This document shows, piece after piece, positions 1 to 5,111 of a DNA stretch of 5,111 nucleotides; within the stretch, counting starts at the first letter, position 1, and every line of letters begins with the position of its first letter. The notes beneath the pieces were generated by a model that was given only the letters and a program-made list of their open reading frames with translations, made no database searches and was not told the origin of the DNA. Both the position numbers and the translations under genes were made by a program. Source of the DNA: an uncultured Gammaproteobacteria bacterium. Its GTDB lineage: Bacteria > Pseudomonadota > Gammaproteobacteria > Pseudomonadales > Azotimanducaceae. The stretch lies in assembly GCA_913043075.1 (NCBI GenBank), contig CAJWLI010000126.1, positions 1 to 5,111 of the forward strand, written 5' to 3'.

Positions 1-1
1 G

Positions 2-805
2 AAATCCGCTTTTTCGGCTATCGACAAGGTCATGCAGTTGCCGGTGGAGCGCCCTGCCGACAAAAATTTCTTGAGCCGGAACAACATTGGTTCCGAGATA
101 GAATTTGCAAGCGTTGGCTTCAAATATGAGAGCCAAAAAGTTTCTGCTCTGGAAAATATCTCTTTAAAAATTGAAGAGGGCGAGAAAGTCGCGATACTCG
201 GTCGGACGGGTTCAGGGAAATCAACAATCCAGAGGCTAATTCTGGGATTCTATAATGCTACAGAAGGTTCCATCTTGCTGGGCAATACAGATATTAATCA
301 AATAGATCCCCAAGAGATAAGAAAGAATATTAGTTTCGTTCCCCAAGAAGTCTCTCTGTTCAGTGGGACAATCAGACAAAACATAACCCTTGGCTCCCCA
401 TTAAAGAAAGATGAAGACATGATAATAGCTTCAGAAATCGCCAGCGTCAGTGATTTTATAAAAAAGCATCCAATGGGATTTGACCTTGATGTAGGAGAAC
501 GAGGCTCAAATCTCTCCGGAGGACAACGACAAGGTATAGGTATCGCAAGGGCATTGTTCAGCGGCGGAGAAACACTGATATTTGACGAGCCCACCGCGTC
601 GATGGACAACACTAGCGAGAAAATCTTCATAGAGAACTTCTTACCATTTATCAAGAATAAGACACTGATTTTAATCACACACAAGGCTTCGATGCTCTCA
701 TTGGTAGACAGAATTATTGTTCTCGATAAAGGAAAACTTGTAACTGACGGTCCGAAGGATAAGGTCCTAGAAATGCTTTTAAAAAATCCTAGTCCAAACT
801 TATGA
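2..805 (+). CDS. Type I secretion system ABC transporter, LapB-like (C-terminal part, 5' end outside window)
   Basis: This is the ATP-hydrolysing inner-membrane component of a type I secretion system, which exports an unfolded protein substrate through an adaptor and a TolC-type outer-membrane channel. The frame is open from base 2 with no start codon needed, so the gene continues upstream; the 267 residues visible are the end of the membrane region and the whole nucleotide-binding domain. Counting from base 2, the linker I-D-K-V-M-Q-L-P-V-E-R-P (about residues 7-18) is typical of type I secretion transporters. It is followed by Walker A GRTGSGKST (67-75), Q-loop in VPQEVSLF (near 115), signature LSGGQ (171-175), Walker B LIFDEP with D195/E196, D-loop SMD (200-202) and switch His227. 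All ATPase motifs are intact. The match to the LapB (adhesin exporter) subgroup is from remembered family patterns. The transmembrane helices and any N-terminal peptidase or peptidase-like domain lie outside the window. The stop overlaps the next gene's start (ATGA). Confidence 0.95.
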   Translation, partial: KSAFSAIDKVMQLPVERPADKNFLSRNNIGSEIEFASVGFKYESQKVSALENISLKIEEGEKVAILGRTGSGKSTIQRLILGFYNATEGSILLGNTDINQIDPQEIRKNISFVPQEVSLFSGTIRQNITLGSPLKKDEDMIIASEIASVSDFIKKHPMGFDLDVGERGSNLSGGQRQGIGIARALFSGGETLIFDEPTASMDNTSEKIFIENFLPFIKNKTLILITHKASMLSLVDRIIVLDKGKLVTDGPKDKVLEMLLKNPSPNL

Positions 806-2127
806 TAGTAAAAACAGAAAAAGAAGACATCGAGTTCATGCAGGGAAGCATAGCTGCTGAGTTTGAAACCATGCCAATCAGCGCCCACCTAGTATTGATT
901 TTAAGTGGGCTCTTCGTTTTAACAGCTATCATATGGGCTAGCTTCGCGACCCTGGACGAGATTGCACGCGCGGAGGGCAAAGTCATTCCTTCTACGCAAA
1001 TCCAAGTTGTTCAAAACTTCGAAGGCGGAATACTTACAAGCGTAAAAGTCAAACCTGGGCAAAGCGTTTTAGCCGGACAAACAATGATTACTTTGGACGA
1101 CACCCGTTTTGCCTCGTCTTACAGAGAAGGCAAACTTACTAGTAATGAACTAATTGCAAGGGTAGCGAGACTTGAGGCAGAGATCAGTGGCGAGGGCTTT
1201 ACTCAAAACAGCCTTTCTGGTCAGATGCAGGGAGTATACTTTGGCGATGAAATTCAACTATTCCAAGCACGGAAGCAAGCACTCGAGTCAAGTTTAGAAA
1301 TCCTCAAACAGCAAAAAACACAATTAGAGGCAGCCCTAGAAGAGCTTCGCGCTAAAGAAAAGAGACTTGCCGACGATGCTGAGATAAAAAAAGAACAACT
1401 CGAACTAACGAAACCAGGGGTGCAAACAGGTGCGGTCTCTCAGGTAGAACTCCTCAGGCAAAAGGCTGCGTTCAGAGAGTCTCTGGGAAAGCTCAAGGAA
1501 ACCAGGCTCGCTATTCCTGGATCAATCGCTGCAGTTAAAGAAGCTGAGAAAAAAGTTCAGGAGAGGTTGCAGCAGTTCATAAGCGAAGCCCAGGCCCAAC
1601 TGAATATCGCCAAGACAGAACTACAAAAAGCAAATGTTTCAAATATAGCGCTAGAAGATAGAGTGCGCCGAACAGAAGTAAAATCCCCAGTTAATGGAAC
1701 TATCAATCAGGTGCTCGTTAACACTATTGGAGCCGTGGTGCAGCCCGGAATGCCGCTGATTGAAATCGTGCCCGCCGACGACACCTTGCTTATCGAGGCT
1801 CGCATTAGACCGGCAGATATTGCGTTCGTGTACCCAGGGCAGCAAGCCAAAGTCAAATTAACTGCCTATGACTTCGCCATATATGGAGGCTTAGATTCTG
1901 TTATCGAATTAATCAGTGCGGATTCAATTACTGATCAGATGGGCGGCGCTTATTTCAAAATTCAAGTTCGAACCAATAAAAACTATTTGGGAACCGCGGA
2001 GACTCCACTTCCAATTATTCCAGGCATGATGGCATCGGTAGACATCATCACGGGAGAAAAAACGGTAATGGATTATGTCTTAAACCCGTTGAGACGGGCT
2101 CGCTCGGCAGCATTGACAGAACGATGA
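802..2127 (+). CDS. HlyD/LapC-family type I secretion periplasmic adaptor (membrane fusion protein)
   Basis: The product (441 aa, the usual length for the family) bridges the ABC transporter to the outer-membrane channel. A short cytoplasmic N-terminus precedes one transmembrane helix (about residues 29-49). Next comes the first lipoyl/barrel half-motif (about 60-100, with NFEGGIL and V-K-P-G-Q-S-V-L-A-G-Q), then a long Glu/Lys/Gln-rich coiled-coil hairpin (about 110-290), the second lipoyl half (TEVKSPVNGTI, 291-301) and a beta-barrel region. The C-terminus has the family signature around 404-430: PGMMASVDIITGEKTV followed by DYVLNPLRR. The start at 802 shares ATGA with the ABC gene's stop. 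No Shine-Dalgarno sequence is evident before it, so translation is probably coupled to the upstream gene. The C-terminal signature and gene order resemble LapC of adhesin secretion systems. The assignment as adaptor is firm; the substrate is not visible. Confidence 0.95.
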   Translation: MIVKTEKEDIEFMQGSIAAEFETMPISAHLVLILSGLFVLTAIIWASFATLDEIARAEGKVIPSTQIQVVQNFEGGILTSVKVKPGQSVLAGQTMITLDDTRFASSYREGKLTSNELIARVARLEAEISGEGFTQNSLSGQMQGVYFGDEIQLFQARKQALESSLEILKQQKTQLEAALEELRAKEKRLADDAEIKKEQLELTKPGVQTGAVSQVELLRQKAAFRESLGKLKETRLAIPGSIAAVKEAEKKVQERLQQFISEAQAQLNIAKTELQKANVSNIALEDRVRRTEVKSPVNGTINQVLVNTIGAVVQPGMPLIEIVPADDTLLIEARIRPADIAFVYPGQQAKVKLTAYDFAIYGGLDSVIELISADSITDQMGGAYFKIQVRTNKNYLGTAETPLPIIPGMMASVDIITGEKTVMDYVLNPLRRARSAALTER

Positions 2128-2163
2128 TGGCTTAGATTTTAACGATCGAGCTTCTCATTAGCT

Positions 2164-3003
2164 TTATCTGTTTTTTAACGCGAACTCTATCTCTCTTGCC
2201 TTTTTCTTTATTAACCTACTATTTCTAGGGCCGGTCCTCAAAATCTGTTTTTGGAAGGCGCTCAATGCCTCATATTCCGGATCAATATACTCATACATTA
2301 CAACTGGCCTCTTTAGCAAAACCCTCTCAGGAAAATCAGGGGTTTTTGATATTCCCTCTAAGGCCGAAAAAAAGATTTTGTCAAAATCACCCTCTAAATA
2401 ACCAAGCTCCTTGTATGCCGCATTTATAAGAGGTTTAGCTAAACGATAGAGCTCTACAGCTCTCGCAGCATTAATCGAATAAAACACGTCCGTGACAAAA
2501 TTGAATCGTTGGTAGGAGCGAAAATCAATTTCAAAAACGTCCTTCTCAATTTCTCTGGCGACAAAAACGCCAGTGATAGACAAATCTCCAAGCAAGGTAA
2601 ATGAGAATCTTCCGGCAGCCGCATTGTCCAGAACTGCTACAAATTTTCTTATTAGTTGATCTCCAGGCAGGAGGCCTCCAACCTCCGGCACGGAAAAATT
2701 AGTTAAACTAAGTGCAGCCTGCCGAATCATCGCGTCCGAACTGTCAAGGTCTGGAAGCACTAGATAAGCAGCAGACGGCTCCGGTTTTTCCTGCTCTACA
2801 AATAAAGGTGAGCTTGTTTCATCAAAAATTTCTGCAGATTTTGAGATTATCTCGGAGCTTAGATTTCTTGAATTATCATCGACCTCATTTTCGATGATTG
2901 TCCCCAAGGTTCTTTGATCTGGAGCGAAGAGGTTCCTGAAAAAGAAAATCCCAGCTAAAGCGATAGATAAAAAGACTAAAACAAACACGGAAGTTTTTTT
3001 CAT
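2164..3003 (-). CDS. DUF3014 family membrane-anchored protein of unknown function
   Basis: This 279-residue protein has a short basic N-terminus (MKKTS) and one hydrophobic segment (about residues 4-23), so it is probably anchored in the inner membrane with a periplasmic body; no lipobox Cys is seen. A low-complexity, acidic and Ser-rich linker (about 30-78) leads to a folded domain from about 80. I recognise the DUF3014 pattern: LPDLDSSDAMIRQA (83-96), DQLIRKFVAVLDNAAAG (115-131), RSYQRFNFV (162-170), a helix with AVELYRLAKPLINAAYKELG (182-201), and a C-terminal block RPVVMYEYIDPEYEALS (232-248) then QKQILRTGPRN (251-261). No catalytic motif stands out and the family has no function I know of. 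The start is supported by GGAGA ten bases upstream. It lies 41 bases downstream of mtnA on the same strand, so the two are probably co-transcribed. The family name is from pattern memory. Confidence 0.85.
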   Translation of the reverse strand: MKKTSVFVLVFLSIALAGIFFFRNLFAPDQRTLGTIIENEVDDNSRNLSSEIISKSAEIFDETSSPLFVEQEKPEPSAAYLVLPDLDSSDAMIRQAALSLTNFSVPEVGGLLPGDQLIRKFVAVLDNAAAGRFSFTLLGDLSITGVFVAREIEKDVFEIDFRSYQRFNFVTDVFYSINAARAVELYRLAKPLINAAYKELGYLEGDFDKIFFSALEGISKTPDFPERVLLKRPVVMYEYIDPEYEALSAFQKQILRTGPRNSRLIKKKAREIEFALKNR

Positions 3004-3013
3004 CGAGGGATCA

Positions 3014-3018
3014 TCTCC
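3014..3018 (-). promoter_or_regulatory. Ribosome binding site of the DUF3014 gene
   Basis: The minus strand reads GGAGA, then ten bases, then the ATG at 3003-3001. It lies within the 41-base gap after mtnA, which is compatible with independent initiation on a shared transcript. An overlapping out-of-frame ATG right after the GGAG is not expected to be used. Confidence 0.65.
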
Positions 3019-3044
3019 AAGCTAAGAACTTTTCTTGCAATTCT

Positions 3045-4076
3045 TTATTCGATCATTAAATTTTTAATAGCTCCCGGGAAAGGAGGATAAATAACGCCTC
3101 TCTCGGTGATTATGCCCGCAATTAACTCTGATGGGGTAACATCAAAAGCTGGCGATCTTGCTGAAACACCGAGGGGGGCGACCATCGTCCCATGAAAGTG
3201 TGTGACCTCATTCCCATCACGCTCTTCTATTACAACATCCGAACCTGAAGGAGTAGAAAGATCTATTGTTGAAAGCGGGACCGCTATAAAAAATGGGATT
3301 TCAAAATACTTTGCTGCAATGGCTATACTAAGAGTCCCTATCTTATTTGCAGCATCCCCATTAGATGCGATCCTGTCCGCCCCGGTGATCACCATATCAA
3401 TCTTGCCCTCACTCATTATATGAGCTGCCATGTTGTCCGAAATCAAAGTACATGGAACACCATTCCGGCTCAACTCGAAGGCAGTTAATCGAGCGCCCTG
3501 AAGCAATGGCCTGGTCTCATCGACGAAAACATGGACCTTCGTCCCTCGCTCATTCGCTAAGTAGATCGGTGCTAATGCGGTACCTAACTCCGAGACCGCA
3601 AGGCTGCCTGCATTGCAATGCGTCAAAATGTTAGGGTGTTTTCTCACCAAGTCAAGCCCATGCTCGCCTATTGCTCTGCAGGACTCTCGGTCCGATTGAT
3701 GGATATCTTTTGCTTCGCGAAGAAGACATTCATAAATATTCTCGTTGCTCCGATTAGCTTCCTGACAAGCTAACATCCGGTCGACTGCCCAAGCTAAGTT
3801 AACAGCAGTGGGTCTAGCATCAACGAGCTCTGAAGCGCGTGATTTAAAAACGCGATTAATCTCGTTCAGCCCTGTATCCTCCAATCCCAAAAGAATCCCG
3901 TATGCTGCAGCAATTCCAATAGCTGGTGCGCCTCTAACAGTCAAAGTCTTAATCGAAACGATTACATCCTGAAGATTTTCGCAAACTACTATCTTTTCTT
4001 CTCCAGGTAATTTGCGTTGATCCAATAGAAATAATTTATCATTCTTCCATTCAACAGAAACAGGGATGTTTTTCAA
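3045..4076 (-). CDS. mtnA: S-methyl-5-thioribose-1-phosphate isomerase
   Basis: MtnA converts 5-methylthioribose-1-phosphate to 5-methylthioribulose-1-phosphate in the cytoplasmic methionine salvage pathway. The protein is 343 residues, the usual length. It shows the N-terminal substrate-binding motif VRGAPAIGIAAAYG (47-60), ARPTAVNLAWAVDRM (87-101), the THCNAGSLA loop with catalytic Cys154, VFVDETRPLLQGARLTAFEL (193-211 region) and ITGADRIASNGDAANKIGT with catalytic Asp234. The 80-residue Cys-to-Asp spacing equals that of the Cys160/Asp240 pair reported for the Bacillus subtilis enzyme. Related eIF2B-alpha-like proteins share the fold, but the complete MtnA motif set argues against them. The start codon is TTG (complement of CAA at 4074-4076), chosen because a perfect AAGGAG lies seven bases upstream and no in-frame ATG is nearby. 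No other salvage genes are adjacent; the gene instead leads a likely two-gene unit with the DUF3014 gene. Confidence 0.97.
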   Translation of the reverse strand: MKNIPVSVEWKNDKLFLLDQRKLPGEEKIVVCENLQDVIVSIKTLTVRGAPAIGIAAAYGILLGLEDTGLNEINRVFKSRASELVDARPTAVNLAWAVDRMLACQEANRSNENIYECLLREAKDIHQSDRESCRAIGEHGLDLVRKHPNILTHCNAGSLAVSELGTALAPIYLANERGTKVHVFVDETRPLLQGARLTAFELSRNGVPCTLISDNMAAHIMSEGKIDMVITGADRIASNGDAANKIGTLSIAIAAKYFEIPFFIAVPLSTIDLSTPSGSDVVIEERDGNEVTHFHGTMVAPLGVSARSPAFDVTPSELIAGIITERGVIYPPFPGAIKNLMIE

Positions 4077-4083
4077 ATCAGAT

Positions 4084-4089
4084 CTCCTT
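4084..4089 (-). promoter_or_regulatory. Strong ribosome binding site deciding the TTG start of mtnA
   Basis: On the minus strand AAGGAG is followed by a seven-base spacer (ATCTGAT) and then TTG at 4076-4074. This is the best Shine-Dalgarno match in the window at an optimal distance, and it settles the unusual start codon. Confidence 0.85.
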
Positions 4090-4115
4090 AATCCCCTAAG
4101 AATACACCCTTACGC

Positions 4116-4144
4116 TTGGCATAAACCAACAAATCACGCACAAT
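4116..4144 (+). promoter_or_regulatory. Candidate sigma-70 promoter for the hydratase-selW unit
   Basis: TTGGCA (4116-4121, five of six to the -35 consensus) and CACAAT (4139-4144, four of six to the -10 consensus) are separated by exactly 17 bases. Transcription would begin near 4150, leaving a short leader with the GGGGGA ribosome binding site. It lies in the 89-base divergent spacer, where a promoter for this strand is expected. The -35 also overlaps a small inverted repeat, TTGG-N6-CCAA (4116-4129), which may be chance. This is a by-eye match only. Confidence 0.4.
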
Positions 4145-4165
4145 TGAAAAAAATCTGGGGGAAAA

Positions 4166-4897
4166 ATGGCTGAATTAATATTGAGATCCGACGAGAACGG
4201 AATAGCAACTCTGACGCTAAATAGACCCGAAGCCTTAAACGCGCTTAGTCCAAAGCTCTTTATTGAGCTCCGAAATCACATTGAAAATATTGCCTCACAA
4301 ATTGAATCCGTCGGATGCGTTATATTGCGTGGCGAAGGCAGATCCTTCTCTGCCGGAAACGACCTAAAAGCAATTCAATCTGGAGAAAGGGCGCCCTCTC
4401 CGCATTACCAAGCGGAGACCCTGGATATGATTGAAAATCTTCCTCAACCCGTCATCGCCGAGGTGCAAGGGCACTGCTACACGGGTTCGCTAGAGTTAGC
4501 TCTAGCGTGCGATCTATTGATAGCATCTGATTCAGCAAAATTTTCTGACACACATGGGAGATGGGGAATGGTTCCCGTTTGGGGAATGAGTCAGCGACTA
4601 ACCCGCCGAATCGGCCCCATCAAAGCAAAAGAAATGATGTTTACTGGAAAAATTGTATCCGGTTCAGAGGCTTTCCGGTTGGGTCTAGCAAATGAATGTG
4701 TCGCAGAAAATTTTTTGAAAGATCGAACATTAGAAATAGCAAATCAAATAGTTCAGAATTCTTGGCATACGCTCAGATCTGATAAATATCTAGTAAATGC
4801 AGGCATGAGCATGAGCTATGAGGATGGCAAACTATTTGAGCGAGAAAAGTCACCCGGGCCAGACCCAGACATGCAAGATCGTATTAAAAACTTTTAG
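4166..4897 (+). CDS. Enoyl-CoA hydratase/isomerase (crotonase) family protein
   Basis: The 243-residue protein has the crotonase fold, whose members bind acyl-CoA thioesters and stabilise an enolate in an oxyanion hole. Visible are LTLNRPEALNALS (16-28), the first oxyanion-hole block FSAGNDLKAI (61-70) and the second, GHCYTGSLELALACDLLIAS (102-121). Glu110 aligns with catalytic Glu144 of the rat mitochondrial hydratase. The second catalytic Glu (rat Glu164) aligns with His130 in the motif FSDTHGRWGMVP (126-137). That D-T-H-x-R-x-G motif marks a recognisable subgroup, so this may not be a classical two-Glu hydratase and the exact reaction is uncertain (hydratase, isomerase or another crotonase reaction). 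The C-terminus ends in the common GPDPDMQDRIKNF pattern. The start is preceded by GGGGGA at a slightly short distance. The gene is divergent from mtnA and only nine bases upstream of the selenoprotein-like gene, suggesting co-transcription. Confidence 0.9.
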   Translation: MAELILRSDENGIATLTLNRPEALNALSPKLFIELRNHIENIASQIESVGCVILRGEGRSFSAGNDLKAIQSGERAPSPHYQAETLDMIENLPQPVIAEVQGHCYTGSLELALACDLLIASDSAKFSDTHGRWGMVPVWGMSQRLTRRIGPIKAKEMMFTGKIVSGSEAFRLGLANECVAENFLKDRTLEIANQIVQNSWHTLRSDKYLVNAGMSMSYEDGKLFEREKSPGPDPDMQDRIKNF

Positions 4898-4906
4898 AGT
4901 TTACGA

Positions 4907-5111
4907 ATGAGAAAAATTGAAATCACCTATTGTTCCCTGTGAGACTACAAACCAGAAGCGGTCAGTTTGGCCGCTGATTTAAAAGAGCTTGGAGTTAACA
5001 ATCAAATCAAGCTTGTGCCCGGTGACAACGGCATCTTCAAGCTGACTTTAGACCACAAGCTTATTTACTCTAAAACTAGGTCTGGAGACTTTCCTAATTC
5101 AGGCGAAATTG
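4907..5111 (+). CDS. SelW-like (Rdx family) selenoprotein with in-frame UGA-encoded selenocysteine; 3' end outside window
   Basis: The frame starts at ATG 4907 and, apart from one TGA at 4940-4942, is open to the window end (68 codons). Reading TGA as selenocysteine gives a beta strand RKIEITYC, the redox motif Cys9-Ser-Leu-Sec12, a helix DYKPEAVSLAADLKELG (13-29), then IKLVPGDNGIFKLTL (34-48) and LIYSKTRSGDFPNSGEI (52-68). This is the SelT/SelW/SelH Rdx layout: YCxxC/U near the N-terminus, a helix, 'L.PG..G.F', and 'K...G.FP'. These small thioredoxin-like proteins are thought to do thiol redox work; the substrate is unknown. Homology continues on both sides of the TGA in one frame, which argues against a normal stop. 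A SECIS-like hairpin follows. Family length is usually about 75-100 residues, so only a little is missing. AGAG (4896-4899), overlapping the hydratase stop, may be a weak ribosome binding site. The alternative is a Cys-codon-to-TGA pseudogene, less likely given the hairpin and intact frame. Confidence 0.85.
4940..4942 (+). other. In-frame UGA, predicted selenocysteine codon
   Basis: This TGA is codon 12 of the SelW-like gene. It falls on the second redox position of the CxxC/CxxU motif (TGT TCC CTG TGA), the position used for selenocysteine in SelW family selenoproteins. If read as a stop it would leave an 11-residue peptide. No in-frame ATG follows that could restart the protein, and any later start would lose the redox motif. 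Confidence 0.83.
4957..4975 (+). promoter_or_regulatory. Bacterial SECIS-like hairpin
   Basis: AGCGGTC (4957-4963) pairs with GGCCGCT (4969-4975), giving seven consecutive pairs including one G-U, around a five-base loop AGTTT. The loop begins 21 bases after the UGA and has G at its second position. Both features agree with the published bacterial SECIS consensus as I recall it (apical loop roughly 16-37 bases from UGA, with a G among its first two bases). Such hairpins bind SelB and direct selenocysteine insertion. The hairpin lies inside the coding sequence, as in bacteria generally. Confidence 0.75.

Noticed and set aside
298..986. Long minus-strand open frames antisense to the ABC transporter and adaptor start
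   Set aside because: They lie opposite genes with complete family motifs, have no recognisable protein features, and look like shadows of those genes.
2128..2180. Possible bidirectional terminator between the convergent adaptor and DUF3014 genes
   Set aside because: The only pairing seen is a four-base AGCT/AGCT stem with a seven-base loop, followed loosely by a T run. This is too weak to call an intrinsic terminator.
3202..3634. Plus-strand open frames antisense to mtnA
   Set aside because: Short, without family motifs, and fully inside a gene with intact catalytic residues on the other strand.
4077..4165. SAM-type riboswitch or long structured leader before mtnA
   Set aside because: The spacer to the divergent gene is only 89 bases and shows no SAM aptamer-like helices. 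A minus-strand promoter match (TTGGTT, 19-base spacer, TATTCT) is poor and would leave almost no leader.
4907..4942. An 11-residue peptide ending at the TGA, or a pseudogene broken by a stop
   Set aside because: The frame and Rdx homology continue without further lesions, the TGA is at the known Sec position, and a SECIS-like hairpin follows. Decoding as selenocysteine explains more.

Overview
The window reads as a piece of chromosome from a Gram-negative proteobacterium, most likely a gammaproteobacterium and possibly marine (inference). The support is a LapB/LapC-type type I secretion pair, a DUF3014 membrane-anchored protein and a SelW-like gene of the kind common in marine bacteria. Base composition looks moderate to slightly AT-rich by eye. 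Genes are tightly packed, with no gap over 100 bases.

Layout. Bases 2-805 (+) are the C-terminal ATPase half of a type I secretion ABC transporter whose start lies upstream. It overlaps by four bases (ATGA) with a HlyD-family periplasmic adaptor (802-2127, +). Together they form the inner-membrane part of a secretion channel, probably for a large adhesin or other RTX-type protein. The TolC-like outer-membrane partner and the substrate are not in the window. Facing this operon is a minus-strand pair: mtnA (3045-4076, methionine salvage; TTG start behind a strong AAGGAG), followed by a DUF3014 protein (2164-3003) of unknown function. An 89-base divergent spacer separates mtnA from a plus-strand enoyl-CoA hydratase/isomerase-family gene (4166-4897).

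The most interesting item is at the right edge. Nine bases after the hydratase stop codon, a reading frame begins at 4907 that conventional gene finding would break at an in-frame UGA (4940-4942). Read through, it gives a SelW/SelT/SelH (Rdx) family protein with the redox motif C-S-L-U. The UGA sits exactly where the second Cys of CxxC would be, and a bacterial SECIS-like hairpin (4957-4975) follows at a suitable distance. I interpret it as a genuine selenoprotein gene, truncated only by the end of the window.

The window therefore holds three transcription units: the secretion operon (+), mtnA-DUF3014 (-), and hydratase-selW (+). The last two are divergent from a shared short promoter region. 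No RNA genes, mobile elements, CRISPR arrays or convincing terminators were seen.
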